NCBI GenBank assembly: GCA_009379845.1
Contig: WHSZ01000016.1
Coordinates: forward strand, 27,025-91,024
DNA length: 64,000 nucleotides
Reading direction: 5' to 3'
Source of the DNA: Pseudonocardiaceae bacterium
GTDB lineage: Bacteria > Actinomycetota > Actinomycetes > Mycobacteriales > Pseudonocardiaceae
Shown: one piece after another, positions 7,655 through 17,064 of the stretch
Position numbering within the stretch: the stretch's first letter is position 1
Layout: every line of letters starts with the position of its first letter
The notes under the pieces: model-generated
What the model was told of the DNA's origin: nothing
The model's input: the letters and a program-made list of their open reading frames with translations, nothing else
Database searches by the model: none
Program-made: the position numbers and the translations under genes

Positions 7655-10216
7655 TCAGGTGCGGTCGAACTCCCTGGCTGCCAGGGCGCGGACGATGCCG
7701 GCGCGTCCCTCGGACACCAGGCGGCGCAACGCCGGCGGGTGATCGGCTGCCAGCCACTCATCCGCCGCATCCACGGTCCGCTGATCCACGGCCCACGCCG
7801 GGAACAGGCCGAGTACGGTCGGCTGCGCCCGTTCACTCGAGCGCCGCGCCCAAACCTCGGCCACCTCCGCGAAGTAGCGGTCCGCGTATCCCGCGATGAG
7901 CCGCTTCTGCGCCGGGTGGGAGAAGCCGGCGATGATCGACTCGTTCACGGCGTTCGGCAGCTCGTCGTCGTGTACCGCTCGTTGCCACGCTTCGGCCTTC
8001 GCCTCCTCGGTTGGCCGCAGCGCCCTGGCCCGCTCCGCGTGCCGCTGACCGGCCGCGGTGGGATCCTGGTCCAGCTCGGCGTCGATCTCCGCGAGGTCCG
8101 CGGCCCCGTGTGCGACCAGTGCGAACAGCAGCCGCCAGCGCAGGTCGGTGTCCACCACCAGCCCCTCGAGCGGCGCCGAGCCATCCAGCCAGCCGCGGAG
8201 GACCTCCAGCTTCGACTCGTCCAGTAGCGAACCGGTCAACGCGTTCACGAACGCGAGCTGGTGATCGGAGCCGGGCTCCACGGAGCGGGCCAGTTCGATC
8301 AGCCGGTCGGTGTACCGGGCCCAGCCCTCCGGCGCCCAATCCGGATCGGCGTACGAGGACAGCGCGGCCTGGGTCTGCAGCAGTAGCCGTTGCACCACGC
8401 CGACTTCGCTTTCCGCGGGTAGCCCGCGGCAGACGAGGGTGACGAAATCGCGGGGCTTCAGCTCCGCCTCGCGGGTCATCTCCCATGCGGCCGACCAGCA
8501 CAGGGTGCGCGGCAGCGGATCGGTGACATCCGCGATCCGATCCACCAGGGTGGCAAGCGAGTCGGCGTCCAGGCGCATTGTGCAGTAGGTGAGATCGTCG
8601 TCGTTGACCAGCACCAGCTTGCCCCTCGACACGCCCACCAGCTCGGGCACCTCGGTGTGCTCGCCGGACACGTCCAGCTCCACCCGGTGGGTGCGGGTCA
8701 GCCGGCCGTCGCCGTTGTCGTCGTAGATACCCACAGCTACGCGGTGCGTGCGCAGCTCGCCGGCGCCGGGCTTCGCGCCCCGCTGCAGCACCGCGAACTC
8801 GGTGAACGCACCGTTCGCGTCCACCTCGAACTTCGGGCGCAGCGCGTTCAGCCCGGTCGTTTCCAGCCACTGCGCGCTCCACCACGACAGGTCCCGGCCG
8901 GAGGCCTCCTCGAGGGCGGCGAGCAGATCGCCGAGCGTCGCGTTCGCCCACGCGTGCTTGGTGAAGTACACCTTCAACCCGGACAGGAAGTTCTCGAGGC
9001 CGACGTAGGCCACCAGCTGCTTGAGCACGCTGGCGCCCTTGGCGTAGGTGATGCCGTCGAAGTTGACCTCGACCGCCTGCAGGTCCGGGATATCGGCCGC
9101 GACCGGGTGGGTGGACGGCAGCTGATCCTGGCGGTAGGCCCAGGACTTCTCGATGTTCGCGAAGCTGGTCCACGCGTGCTTGTACTCGGTGGCGGACGAC
9201 TGCGCGAGCACGCTCGCGAAGGTGGCGAACGATTCGTTCAGCCACAGGTCGTTCCACCAGCGCATGGTGACAAGATCGCCGAACCACATGTGCGCCATCT
9301 CGTGCAGCAAGGTCTCGCAGCGCCGCTCGTAGGCGTACCGCGTCACCCTGCTGCGGAAGACGTAGTCCTCGAGGAACGTCACGCAACCGGCGTTCTCCAT
9401 CGCGCCCGCGTTGAACTCGGGCACGAACGCCTGGTCGTACTTGCTGAATGGGTACCGGACGCCGAAGTTCTCGTGGTAGAAGCCGAAACCCTGCTTGGTC
9501 TCGGTGAACAACCGCTCCGCGTCCATGTACTCGGCGAGCGATGCGCGGCAGTAGATGCCGAGCGGCACCGTGCCGGTCGCGTCGCGGTACTCGTCGCGCC
9601 ATTCCGTGTACGGACCCGCGACTAGTGCGACCAGGTAGGTGGACAGCCGGTCGGTGGTCTCAAAGACGGTCCGGATCGCGCCTTGCTCGGTGGTTTGGGT
9701 GGATTCCACCAGTGCGTTGGAGATGATCTTCCAGTCCGGCGGAGCGAGCACCGTGAGCCGGTAGGTCGCCTTGAGGTCGGGCTGGTCGAAACAGGCGAAC
9801 ATGCGCTTGGCGTCCGCCGTTTCGAACTGGGTGTACAGGTACACGCCGCCGTCGACCGGGTCGACGAACCGGTGCAGGCCTTCGCCGGTGTTCATGTACT
9901 GACAGGTGGCGCGCACCGTGAGCTCGTTCGATTCGGCCAGCGCGGGCAGCGCGACGCCGTCGTCCTCGACATAGCCGGTCACGTCCAGTTCGACGCCGTT
10001 GAGTACGGCGGAGTCCACGGACTCGGCGATGATGTCGATCCAGCTCGACTCCCCGGCACGGCAGCTGTCGAACCTGACCGTGGTCACCGACGAGAAAGTA
10101 TTCTCACCCGGCCCGCCTGCGCCGTCCGTGAGATCCAGCTCGATGGTGTACGAGTCGATCACCAACGCCTCGGCGCGCTGCTCGGCTTGCTCACGGGTGA
10201 GGTTGGGCGGGGCCAC
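7655..10216 (-). CDS. pepN: Aminopeptidase N, M1 family
   Basis: This is a zinc metalloprotease that removes N-terminal residues from peptides in the cytosol. The exopeptidase motif GAMEN (residues 271-275), the zinc site HEMAH (305-309) and the third ligand Glu328 in NESFA are all present, and the 853-residue length fits the family. The start is the GTG at 10216. AAGGAG lies four bases upstream, and the protein then begins APPNLTREQAEQRAE, like mycobacterial PepN; an ATG further upstream (10264) lacks these supports. It is monocistronic and convergent with ctaJ-DUF5130. Confidence 0.93.
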   Translation of the reverse strand: MAPPNLTREQAEQRAEALVIDSYTIELDLTDGAGGPGENTFSSVTTVRFDSCRAGESSWIDIIAESVDSAVLNGVELDVTGYVEDDGVALPALAESNELTVRATCQYMNTGEGLHRFVDPVDGGVYLYTQFETADAKRMFACFDQPDLKATYRLTVLAPPDWKIISNALVESTQTTEQGAIRTVFETTDRLSTYLVALVAGPYTEWRDEYRDATGTVPLGIYCRASLAEYMDAERLFTETKQGFGFYHENFGVRYPFSKYDQAFVPEFNAGAMENAGCVTFLEDYVFRSRVTRYAYERRCETLLHEMAHMWFGDLVTMRWWNDLWLNESFATFASVLAQSSATEYKHAWTSFANIEKSWAYRQDQLPSTHPVAADIPDLQAVEVNFDGITYAKGASVLKQLVAYVGLENFLSGLKVYFTKHAWANATLGDLLAALEEASGRDLSWWSAQWLETTGLNALRPKFEVDANGAFTEFAVLQRGAKPGAGELRTHRVAVGIYDDNGDGRLTRTHRVELDVSGEHTEVPELVGVSRGKLVLVNDDDLTYCTMRLDADSLATLVDRIADVTDPLPRTLCWSAAWEMTREAELKPRDFVTLVCRGLPAESEVGVVQRLLLQTQAALSSYADPDWAPEGWARYTDRLIELARSVEPGSDHQLAFVNALTGSLLDESKLEVLRGWLDGSAPLEGLVVDTDLRWRLLFALVAHGAADLAEIDAELDQDPTAAGQRHAERARALRPTEEAKAEAWQRAVHDDELPNAVNESIIAGFSHPAQKRLIAGYADRYFAEVAEVWARRSSERAQPTVLGLFPAWAVDQRTVDAADEWLAADHPPALRRLVSEGRAGIVRALAAREFDRT

Positions 10217-10366
10217 TGTGCTCCTTGAAGTCACGTTTCGTTGGTTTCTGACAATGGCATCCAATCACGTCTAGGACTGATTCGGCGCGGGCAGGAAGAA
10301 CTGGCGCCCCGGCAGGGTTGACGGTGGTGGGGACCATCCGAGCAGAGAAGACTGGAGAAGCAGGTT

Positions 10367-10993
10367 ATGGCGACGACCGAGCACAGCGCACAGCCGACCA
10401 AGGTTGACTTCTACTTCGATCCGGCTTGCCCGTTCGCGTGGATCACTTCCCGGTGGATTCTCGAGGTCGAGAAGCATCGCGACCTCGACCTGCGGTTTCG
10501 CGTTATGAGCCTCGCGGTGCTGAACGAGGGGGGCGACCTGTCCGAGGACTACCAGGAGCTGATGCGCAAGGCGTGGGGCCCGGTTCGGGTCGCGATCGCC
10601 GCCGCCAAGCTCAAGGGCGAAGAAGTGCTTCGGGATCTGTACACGGCGATGGGGCGGCGCATCCACAACGAGGACAACAAGGACTTCTCCGCGGTGATCA
10701 GCGAGGCGCTGGCGGAAGTGGGGTTGCCGGCCGAGCTCGCGGGGGCGGCCGATTCCACCGACCACGACGAGGCGCTGCGGGCCAGCCACCACGAGGGCAT
10801 GGATCCGGTCGGCCTGGACGTCGGCACACCCACCGTCCACGTGGACGGGGTCGCGTACTTCGGGCCGGTGCTGACCAAGATCCCGCGTGGCGAGGACGCC
10901 GTGGGTATCTTCGACGGCGCTCGGATGCTCGCCGGCTACCCGAACTTCTTCGAGCTCAAGCGCACCCGCAGCCGGGATCTCGACTTCAGCTGA
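10367..10993 (+). CDS. DsbA-fold mycothiol-dependent nitroreductase-like protein (Rv2466c-like)
   Basis: The protein has a thioredoxin/DsbA fold (208 residues). Conserved blocks shared with Rv2466c are [42 protein letters not shown] (the cis-proline loop) and FFELKRTR. Rv2466c is a mycothiol-dependent reductase that activates nitro prodrugs. Here the active site reads CPFA (Cys21 to Ala24), so the second, resolving cysteine of the CPWC motif I recall for Rv2466c is missing, leaving a monothiol site. The ATG at 10367 follows an AGAAGCAGG sequence. It is divergent from pepN, as in mycobacteria. Confidence 0.8.
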   Translation: MATTEHSAQPTKVDFYFDPACPFAWITSRWILEVEKHRDLDLRFRVMSLAVLNEGGDLSEDYQELMRKAWGPVRVAIAAAKLKGEEVLRDLYTAMGRRIHNEDNKDFSAVISEALAEVGLPAELAGAADSTDHDEALRASHHEGMDPVGLDVGTPTVHVDGVAYFGPVLTKIPRGEDAVGIFDGARMLAGYPNFFELKRTRSRDLDFS

Positions 10994-11053
10994 TCCGTCG
11001 GGATGTGCCAGGGTGGGGGAATCCGCCCGTGTTCCAGTCGCTTGGAGGGATGC

Positions 11054-12484
11054 ATGACGGCCCCGGTTACCACCCGCACCGCGCACGTGATCGACGGCGA
11101 GCGACTCCACGCGGCTGGCGAGCGAATCGAGGTCGTCAACCCGGCCACCGAGCAGGTGATCGCGGCGGTCCCGGCCGGAACGCCGGACGACGTGGACGCC
11201 GCGGTGCGGGCCGCGCGAAACGCGTTCCCATCCTGGTCGGCCACCTCCGTTGCGGACCGTGCCGCCCTGGTTCGGCGGATCTCCGACGGGCTCGCCGCCC
11301 GCAAGGAGGAGGTCGCCGCCACGATCACGGCGGAGATGGGTTCACCCATCACATTCGCCAGGAAGGTGCAGGCCAGCGTGCCGGTGGCGACCACAAGTGG
11401 GCTGGCGGATCTGCTGGACGGCGGGTACTCGTTCAGCCAGGAGATCGGCAACTCGCTGGTACTGCGCGAGCCGGTCGGGGTGATTGGCTGCATCACGCCG
11501 TGGAACTACCCGCTGCATCAGATCGTGAACAAGGTGGTGCCGGCACTGGCGGCCGGTTGCACGGTGGTGCTGAAGCCGAGCGAGCTCGCCCCGCTGAACG
11601 CCGGGATCCTTCTCGAGGTGCTCGCCGAGGCCGGCGTGCCGGACGGCGTGGTGAACCTGGTGCACGGCACCGGCCCGGTGGTCGGCGAGGCGCTCGCCGC
11701 GCACCCGGACGTGGACATGATCTCGTTCACCGGTTCCACCCGGGCAGGGCGGCGGGTCTCCGCGCTCGCCTCGGAAACCGTCAAGCGGGTGGCACTGGAA
11801 CTCGGCGGCAAGTCCGCGAACGTGGTGCTCGACGACGCGGACCTGACCAAGGCCGTGAAACTCGGGCTGGCGAACACCTACATCAACGGTGGGCAGACCT
11901 GCACCGCGTGGACCCGGATGCTGGTGCCGGCGAGCAAACACGACGAGTTGGTCGAGTTGGCCGGCGCCGCCGCGGAGAAGTACGGCGTCGGTGACCCGAC
12001 CGAGGAAAGTACCCGGATCGGTCCGATGTCGTCGGTGGCACAGCGTGAGCGGGTGCTCGGCTACATCACCAGGGGCGTCGAGGAGGGCGCCACGGTGGCG
12101 TTCGGCGGACCGGATACCGGCTCGCTGCCCACGCCCGGTGCCTACGTCCCGCCCACGGTGTTCGCGAACGTGCGGCCCGAGATGACCATCGCGCAGGAGG
12201 AGATCTTCGGCCCGGTGTTGTCCATCCTGCCGTACCGGGACGAGGACGAGGCCGTGGAGATCGCGAACTCGACGATCTACGGCCTGGCCGGCGCGGTGTT
12301 CTCCGGCGACGACGAGCGCGCGCTCGCCGTGGCCAAGCGGTTGCGCACCGGGCAGGTGGACGTGAACGGTGGCGCGTTCAACCCGGTCGCGCCGTTCGGT
12401 GGATACAAGCAGTCCGGAAACGGCCGGGAGCTCGGCCAGTACGGGCTGGAGGAATTCACCGAGCTCAAGGCCATTCAGCGCTGA
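11054..12484 (+). CDS. NAD(P)-dependent aldehyde dehydrogenase
   Basis: This cytosolic enzyme oxidises an aldehyde to the acid. Catalytic residues are visible in order: Asn151 in TPWNYPL, the coenzyme-site KPSE (175-178), [10 protein letters not shown] (225-234), general base Glu249 in LELGGK and nucleophile Cys283 in GGQTCTAW. The length of 476 residues is normal. The ATG at 11054 follows GGAGGG closely, so the longer in-frame start at 11003 is rejected. The substrate cannot be deduced. It lies between the DsbA-like gene and rpiB, where M. tuberculosis has no such gene. Its stop codon is inside a perfect hairpin. Confidence 0.88.
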   Translation: MTAPVTTRTAHVIDGERLHAAGERIEVVNPATEQVIAAVPAGTPDDVDAAVRAARNAFPSWSATSVADRAALVRRISDGLAARKEEVAATITAEMGSPITFARKVQASVPVATTSGLADLLDGGYSFSQEIGNSLVLREPVGVIGCITPWNYPLHQIVNKVVPALAAGCTVVLKPSELAPLNAGILLEVLAEAGVPDGVVNLVHGTGPVVGEALAAHPDVDMISFTGSTRAGRRVSALASETVKRVALELGGKSANVVLDDADLTKAVKLGLANTYINGGQTCTAWTRMLVPASKHDELVELAGAAAEKYGVGDPTEESTRIGPMSSVAQRERVLGYITRGVEEGATVAFGGPDTGSLPTPGAYVPPTVFANVRPEMTIAQEEIFGPVLSILPYRDEDEAVEIANSTIYGLAGAVFSGDDERALAVAKRLRTGQVDVNGGAFNPVAPFGGYKQSGNGRELGQYGLEEFTELKAIQR

Positions 12485-12496
12485 AGCGCTGAATGG
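12471..12496. terminator. Hairpin enclosing the aldehyde dehydrogenase stop codon
   Basis: Perfect 11-base arms, CCATTCAGCGC (12471-12481) and GCGCTGAATGG (12486-12496), close a TGAA tetraloop that contains the TGA stop of the aldehyde dehydrogenase (12482-12484). The terminal-inverted-repeat element begins at the next base. Confidence 0.55.
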
Positions 12497-12578
12497 CTCG
12501 TGAGTCAGCGAGACCTGCTCGTCAGGGTCGAGCCATTGACACAGGTTAGGTGCTATAGCACCTAAAAAGACTCACGAG
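12497..12578. repeat. 82-bp terminal-inverted-repeat element, copy 1
   Basis: The element is bounded by CTCGTGAGTC (12497-12506) and GACTCACGAG (12569-12578). Inside are AGCGAGACCTGCTCG next to the left end, and the perfect palindrome AGGTGCTATAGCACCT (12548-12563) followed by AAAAAG next to the right end. A 91-bp relative lies in opposite orientation at 55796-55886. No coding capacity. It resembles a miniature mobile or structured intergenic repeat. Confidence 0.75.
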
Positions 12579-12625
12579 CGTGGCCCGTCATGGCCGCCAC
12601 CGCACCGGATGGCACACTTCCTGAC

Positions 12626-13099
12626 GTGCGCGTCTACATTGGTTCGGATCACGCCGGTTTCGAGTTGAAGACCTACCTGGTCGCACACCTGAAGAAGCAG
12701 GAGCACGAGGTGGTCGACGTCGGCCCGCCGGAGTACGACGCGGCGGACGACTACCCGCCGTTCTGCATCGAAACCGCCCGGCGGGTGGTGGCAGACGAAG
12801 GCAGCCTCGGCGTGGTGATCGGCGGATCCGGCAACGGCGAGCAGATCGCCGCGAACAAGGTGTCCGGCGCGCGAGCCGCGCTCGGCTGGAGCGTGGAGAT
12901 CGCGCGGCTTTCCCGCGAGCACAACAACGCACAGGTACTCGGGGTGGGGGCGCGGATGCACTCCGATGAGCAGGCCGCGGACATCGTGGACGAGTTCGTG
13001 AACACGCCGTTCTCCGGCGATCCCCGGCACGTACGCCGTATCGAAATGATCACTGAGTACGAGAGCACCGGCGTTCCGCCCGCACTTCCGAACGTCTGA
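12626..13099 (+). CDS. rpiB: Ribose-5-phosphate isomerase B
   Basis: This cytosolic enzyme of the pentose phosphate pathway interconverts ribose-5-phosphate and ribulose-5-phosphate. RpiB marks are VYIGSDHAGFELK at the N-terminus, the phosphate/anion hole GGSGNGEQIAANK, and REHNNAQVLGVGARMH. I chose the GTG at 12626 because family members begin at this point (V/MRVYxGSDHAG), giving 157 residues; the ATG at 12590 would add 12 unconserved residues and would lie 12 bp from the repeat element. Its TGA overlaps the ATG of the glycosylase gene (TGATG), as with Rv2465c-Rv2464c. Confidence 0.9.
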   Translation: MRVYIGSDHAGFELKTYLVAHLKKQEHEVVDVGPPEYDAADDYPPFCIETARRVVADEGSLGVVIGGSGNGEQIAANKVSGARAALGWSVEIARLSREHNNAQVLGVGARMHSDEQAADIVDEFVNTPFSGDPRHVRRIEMITEYESTGVPPALPNV

Positions 13100-13908
13100 T
13101 GCCCGAGGGACACACGCTGCACCGGCTGGCCAAGTTGCACCAGCGGCGCTACGCAGGCGCTCCGGTAGCGGTGTCCAGCCCGCAGGGCAGATTCGCCGCG
13201 AGCGCGGCCATTGTGGACGGACGGGTGCTGGAAAGCGCTCAGGCGCACGGAAAGCATCTGTTCCACCGGTACGGGCCGGACGCGACCGTGCACGTACACC
13301 TCGGGTTGTACGGCAAGTTCAGCGAGGCGAAACTGCCGGCGGCCGCGCCGGTCGGGCAGGTTCGGATGCGGATCGTGGGCCGTACATATTGGACGGACCT
13401 GCGTGGCCCGAACGCCTGCCAGCTACTCACCGAGGACGAGGTCGAGGTCATCAGGGCACGGTTGGGGCCGGACCCGATACGCAGGGACAGCGATCCGCAG
13501 CGAGCCTGGGCCAGGATCTCGCGGTCCCGCACCGCACTGGCCACGTTGCTGATGGATCAGTCGGTAATCGCCGGGGTGGGCAACGTGTACCGGGCCGAGG
13601 TGCTGTTCCGGCACGGCGTGCCCCCGCTGCTGCCCGGCAAGCAGCTCGACGCCGAGCACTGGAAGCTCATCTGGGACGACCTGGTCGAGCTGATGCGACT
13701 GGGGGTTCGCACCGGGCGGATGGACACGGTCCGCCCCGAGCACATGCCGGAGGCCACCGGGCGGCCACCGAGGGTGGATCGGCACGGCGGCGAGGTCTAC
13801 GTGTACCGCCGGGCAGGGCAGCCCTGCCTTGTGTGCGGGAATCCGGTGCTGACGAGCAGGCACGCCGGGCGGAACCTGTACTGGTGCGCTATCTGCCAGG
13901 CCGGCTGA
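13099..13908 (+). CDS. nei: Fpg/Nei-family DNA glycosylase, endonuclease VIII type
   Basis: This base excision repair enzyme removes oxidised bases and cuts the abasic site. After the initiator Met the sequence is PEGHT, giving the catalytic Pro and Glu of the family. The void-filling and H2TH region follows (LLMDQSVIAGVGNVYRAEVL), then a C-terminal zinc finger CLVC ... CAIC at about residues 244-266. The length of 269 residues fits Nei-type enzymes. It is translationally coupled to rpiB through TGATG. The position and sequence match Rv2464c. Confidence 0.88.
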   Translation: MPEGHTLHRLAKLHQRRYAGAPVAVSSPQGRFAASAAIVDGRVLESAQAHGKHLFHRYGPDATVHVHLGLYGKFSEAKLPAAAPVGQVRMRIVGRTYWTDLRGPNACQLLTEDEVEVIRARLGPDPIRRDSDPQRAWARISRSRTALATLLMDQSVIAGVGNVYRAEVLFRHGVPPLLPGKQLDAEHWKLIWDDLVELMRLGVRTGRMDTVRPEHMPEATGRPPRVDRHGGEVYVYRRAGQPCLVCGNPVLTSRHAGRNLYWCAICQAG

Positions 13909-13923
13909 CCACCCGTTCGGGGG

Positions 13924-14676
13924 CTAGAAGCCGAAGTCGCCGAAATCGAAGCCGCCGCCCATATCGCCACCGAAATCTCCGCCCATATCGCCACCCATGT
14001 CGCCGCCGCCGTCGCCACCCATGTCGCCGCCCATGTCGCCGCCCATGTCACCGCCGGCCTCGGCCGGCACCCCGGCCATACCGCCGAACATCGTGCTGAA
14101 CAGCATCATCGAGCCGACTCCCCAGGCGCCGGCGACCAGCGCGGGCTTCCACCACGGCTGGCTGTACCAGCCCTGCGGCACCGGACGGCCGGCCACCTGG
14201 CCGCCGGGGTAGTAGTGCGGCGTGTTCGCTCCCGGCTCGGGGGAGGCCTCGTAGTCCTCACCCTGCACTGTGACCTTGCGGTGTTCGCTGACCTTGCCCG
14301 CTCTGCTCTGCCCTGGCAGCTCGGGCGGTTCGGGGCCAGGGTCCATGCCCATCGCGACCCGCGCGGCCCGCACGTAGTAGAGCCCTTCCGCGGCGGTCTG
14401 GGTGACCAGGCGGCATTGCTCGACGCTGTTCGCCTGCTCCATCTGCGAGCCCGCCGCGGTGTAGCGCTCCGAAGCGTCCGCGATCGCCTGCTGCGACGCC
14501 GTGTCGGTACCGGTCAGATTGATCACTTGGCCGCCGAGCCGTTCCACCCAGCGGCGAGCGTCGGCCTTCGCATCCTCGAGCTGCTGCCGCTTCGTCGCCG
14601 CGCTGCGGCGGCTGAAGATCACCCCGACGGCGATGATCACGATGATGAGTGCGAGCAGCACTAGCGCCGTTCCCAC
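13924..14676 (-). CDS. Membrane-anchored protein with GGDM glycine-aspartate repeats
   Basis: Function not recognised. The GTG at 14676, with GGGAGG just upstream, starts directly at a membrane helix, GTALVLLALIIVIIAVGVIF. A charged, coiled-coil-like segment follows (about 25-100), then a proline-rich linker, a second apolar stretch (WWKPALVAGAWGVGSMMLFS), and a C-terminus of tandem GGDM units ending FDFGDFGF. Longer in-frame starts up to 14790 lack a ribosome site. Gly-Asp-rich tails of this sort are frequent in actinobacterial membrane proteins. It is convergent with the glycosylase gene and follows the HIT gene on the same strand. Confidence 0.7.
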   Translation of the reverse strand: MGTALVLLALIIVIIAVGVIFSRRSAATKRQQLEDAKADARRWVERLGGQVINLTGTDTASQQAIADASERYTAAGSQMEQANSVEQCRLVTQTAAEGLYYVRAARVAMGMDPGPEPPELPGQSRAGKVSEHRKVTVQGEDYEASPEPGANTPHYYPGGQVAGRPVPQGWYSQPWWKPALVAGAWGVGSMMLFSTMFGGMAGVPAEAGGDMGGDMGGDMGGDGGGDMGGDMGGDFGGDMGGGFDFGDFGF

Positions 14677-14744
14677 ATTACCTCCCGGGGATTGGTCTGA
14701 ACGGACAACGCGGACAGCGCGGGCGAAGTTCCCTCCTGGGGCCG

Positions 14745-15092
14745 TCAGCCCGGTGGCCAGGTCATGGTACGGGCGCCGAGCATATGGCAATGCACGTGAA
14801 AGACGGTCTGGTTGGCGTCCCTGCCGGTGTTGAACACCAACCGGTAGCCGGAATCCCGCACCCCGTCGATCGTGGCGACCTCATCGGCCGCGGTGAGCAC
14901 CTCGCCGGCCAGTGTGGGGGCGGTGCGCGCCATCGAGCCGACGTCCGGGTGATGTTCCTTCGGGATCACCAGCACGTGGGTCGGCGCTTGCGGGTTCAGG
15001 TCCCGGAACGCGAGAACGGAGCCGGTCTCGTGCACGATCGTCGCGGGCACGGTGCCGGTGACGATCCGGCAGAACACGCAGTCAGCGGACAC
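14745..15092 (-). CDS. HIT family (histidine triad) nucleotide hydrolase
   Basis: This 115-residue protein of the HINT branch hydrolyses phosphoramidate or phosphodiester bonds of nucleotides. The triad HVHCHML (residues 99-105) contains the active-site histidine, and CVFCRI at the N-terminus supplies a CxxC typical of HINT zinc-binding members. HVLVIPKEHH is the conserved strand. The ATG at 15092 is the natural start. It diverges from the IclR gene with only 34 bp between start codons. Confidence 0.88.
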   Translation of the reverse strand: MSADCVFCRIVTGTVPATIVHETGSVLAFRDLNPQAPTHVLVIPKEHHPDVGSMARTAPTLAGEVLTAADEVATIDGVRDSGYRLVFNTGRDANQTVFHVHCHMLGARTMTWPPG

Positions 15093-15126
15093 GGCGGGTC
15101 AGTGTAGTCGTGTCTACATTGGGTGC

Positions 15127-15888
15127 ATGCCCGACGAGGAACCGCAGTCGGCCGCGGACAAGACCCTGTGCGTGCTGGAAGCGTTGGCGGACCATTCGCG
15201 AATCGCGGATATCGTGGCGTCCAGTGGCCTGCCGAAGGCCACCGTGCACCGCATCCTGCAGACGCTGGTGCGCCGCGGCTTCGCCCGCACCGATGGTCAG
15301 GGCGAATACGTCGGCGGCCCGCGGATCCTGAGCCTCGCGGGGCGGTTCCTGCAGCGGCTCGATCTCGCCGAGCAGGTCCGCCCGCTGCTCCGCGACCTCC
15401 AGGAGCGCACCGCGTGGACCGTGCACCTCGCGCTGCTTTCCGGGGACGAGGCGGTGTACGTGGCCAAGATCGAGGGGGTCAAGCCGTACCACCTTGCCTC
15501 GCGCGTCGGCATGAGCTTGCGGCTGCACTGCACGTCGATCGGCAAGGCGATCCTGGCCACGATGCCCGACGATGAGGTCCGCGCCTTGGTGCGGCGCACC
15601 GGAATGGCGGCCAGGACGCCGAACACGATGACCGAAGAGGACGCCCTGCTGCGCGACCTGACCGCCGTCCGGCAACGCGGCTATGCGGAGGATCACGAGG
15701 AGAACGAGGCGGGAGTGCGCGCCGTTGGCGCGGCGGTCTTCGACCACACCGGCCAGGTCATCGGGGGTGTTTCGGCCGCGGCGCTGGTCTACCACGCGGG
15801 TGAGGACGACCCGGCCGAGGTGCGCGGTGAGCTGGTGATGCGGGCCGCCGAGGAAGTGTCCAAGGTTCTCGGCGCTCGACACGGCTGA
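15127..15888 (+). CDS. IclR family transcriptional regulator
   Basis: The N-terminal winged helix (about residues 10-70) contains ADIVASSGLPKATVHRILQTL, the recognition-helix region of IclR proteins. The remaining 180 residues form the GAF-like effector domain (VYVAKIEG, LHCTSIGKAILA, the conserved TxxDALxxDL turn, and AAVFDHTG). Such proteins sense small organic acids. The ATG at 15127 gives 253 residues, the normal size. It precedes, on the same strand, a hydroxyacid dehydrogenase, a permease and an SDR, which are its likely targets. Confidence 0.88.
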   Translation: MPDEEPQSAADKTLCVLEALADHSRIADIVASSGLPKATVHRILQTLVRRGFARTDGQGEYVGGPRILSLAGRFLQRLDLAEQVRPLLRDLQERTAWTVHLALLSGDEAVYVAKIEGVKPYHLASRVGMSLRLHCTSIGKAILATMPDDEVRALVRRTGMAARTPNTMTEEDALLRDLTAVRQRGYAEDHEENEAGVRAVGAAVFDHTGQVIGGVSAAALVYHAGEDDPAEVRGELVMRAAEEVSKVLGARHG

Positions 15889-16026
15889 ACCGGGCAGGCG
15901 CGGACAAAGGCACCAGAGCCGCCCATAGTCCTTGTGGCATGGGTCCTTGTGGCGTGCTTCACACCGTGGCACCATAATCGCGCAATGATGGAACATCGTT
16001 TCGTCAGACAGAACGCGAACGAGGCC

Positions 16027-17064
16027 ATGGATACCACTGAGTTGCGCGTGTCGGCCGACGACCTACGAGGCCTGGCGACGAAGATCCTGCGGTCGGTCGG
16101 CACGTCGCAAGCGGACGCCACGGTCGTGGCGAATTCGCTGGTGCGCGCCAACTTGCTCGGGCACGACTCGCACGGCGTACGCAGGTTGACTGGCTACGTC
16201 GAGGAGGCGCGCGCCGGGCGCATCGACCCGACGGCAGGACCGAAAGCGGAAACCACCCGACCGGGCACCGTCGTGGTGCACGGCCGCCGGGCCTTCGGGC
16301 AGGTCGCCGCCGAGCACGCGGTACGCGAGCTCCGCCAGGTGGTCGCCGCGCAGGGCAGCGGTGTGGCCGCGATCAGGGAGTGCAACCACGTCGGCAGGTT
16401 GGGCGAATACGTCGGCACGCTGGCCGAACACGACCTGGTGGCGCTGGCGTTCGGCAACGCCGATCCGACCGTCGCGCCGTACGGCGGCCGTGAGCGCAGG
16501 CTGGGCACCAACCCGCTGGCCTGGGCCGTGCCGAGGGGCACCGGCTCGCCACCGGTGGTGATGGACTGGGCGACATCCGGGGTCGCCGAGGGCAAGCTCG
16601 CCGTGGCGCGCGGCCGTGGCGAGCAGGTGGCGAGCGGGCTGCTACTGGACGCGGACGGGCGGGTGTCCACCGAACCCGCGGACTTCTACGGGGGCGGCGC
16701 GCTGCTGCCTTTTGGCGGGCACAAGGGCTACGGGCTGAGCGTGCTGATCGAGGTCGTGGGCGGCTTGCTGTCGGCCACCGGTATCGGCAGCTTACCCGGG
16801 TACACCGGCGGGTTCGGCACCGTGCTGGTCGCGTTCGACATCCGGGCGTTCACCTCCGCCGAGGACTTTCGCGAGCAAACCGAGCTGTTCTGCCGCGAGC
16901 TCGCGCACACCGGCCCAGCGGAAGGGCATCGGGAGGTGCTGGTGCCCGGCGAGCTCGAAGAACGCGTCCGTCTCGAGCGTGGCCGAAACGGTATTCCGAT
17001 CTCCGAAGACACCTGGCACGAACTACACGCTCTGCTACCCCCGAAGGAGGAGCGAGAACCATGA
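16027..17064 (+). CDS. Malate/L-lactate/ureidoglycolate dehydrogenase family enzyme (Ldh_2)
   Basis: This NAD(P)-dependent 2-hydroxyacid dehydrogenase belongs to the family that lacks a Rossmann fold. Diagnostic segments are GHDSHGVRRLTGYVEE (catalytic His), AIRECNHVGRLGEY, RRLGTNPLAWAVPRG, VVMDWATSGVAEGKL and the glycine-rich PFGGHKGYGLSVLIEVV. The ATG at 16027 gives 345 residues, the family length; ATGs at 15985/15988 are possible. It is followed by a permease whose ATG overlaps its TGA, and it probably oxidises the acid imported by that permease. The exact substrate is unknown. Confidence 0.8.
   Translation: MDTTELRVSADDLRGLATKILRSVGTSQADATVVANSLVRANLLGHDSHGVRRLTGYVEEARAGRIDPTAGPKAETTRPGTVVVHGRRAFGQVAAEHAVRELRQVVAAQGSGVAAIRECNHVGRLGEYVGTLAEHDLVALAFGNADPTVAPYGGRERRLGTNPLAWAVPRGTGSPPVVMDWATSGVAEGKLAVARGRGEQVASGLLLDADGRVSTEPADFYGGGALLPFGGHKGYGLSVLIEVVGGLLSATGIGSLPGYTGGFGTVLVAFDIRAFTSAEDFREQTELFCRELAHTGPAEGHREVLVPGELEERVRLERGRNGIPISEDTWHELHALLPPKEEREP

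Noticed and set aside
7833..9625. Long open frames opposite and alongside pepN
   Set aside because: They are high-GC shadow frames rich in Arg, Ala and Gly, without family motifs; pepN explains the region.
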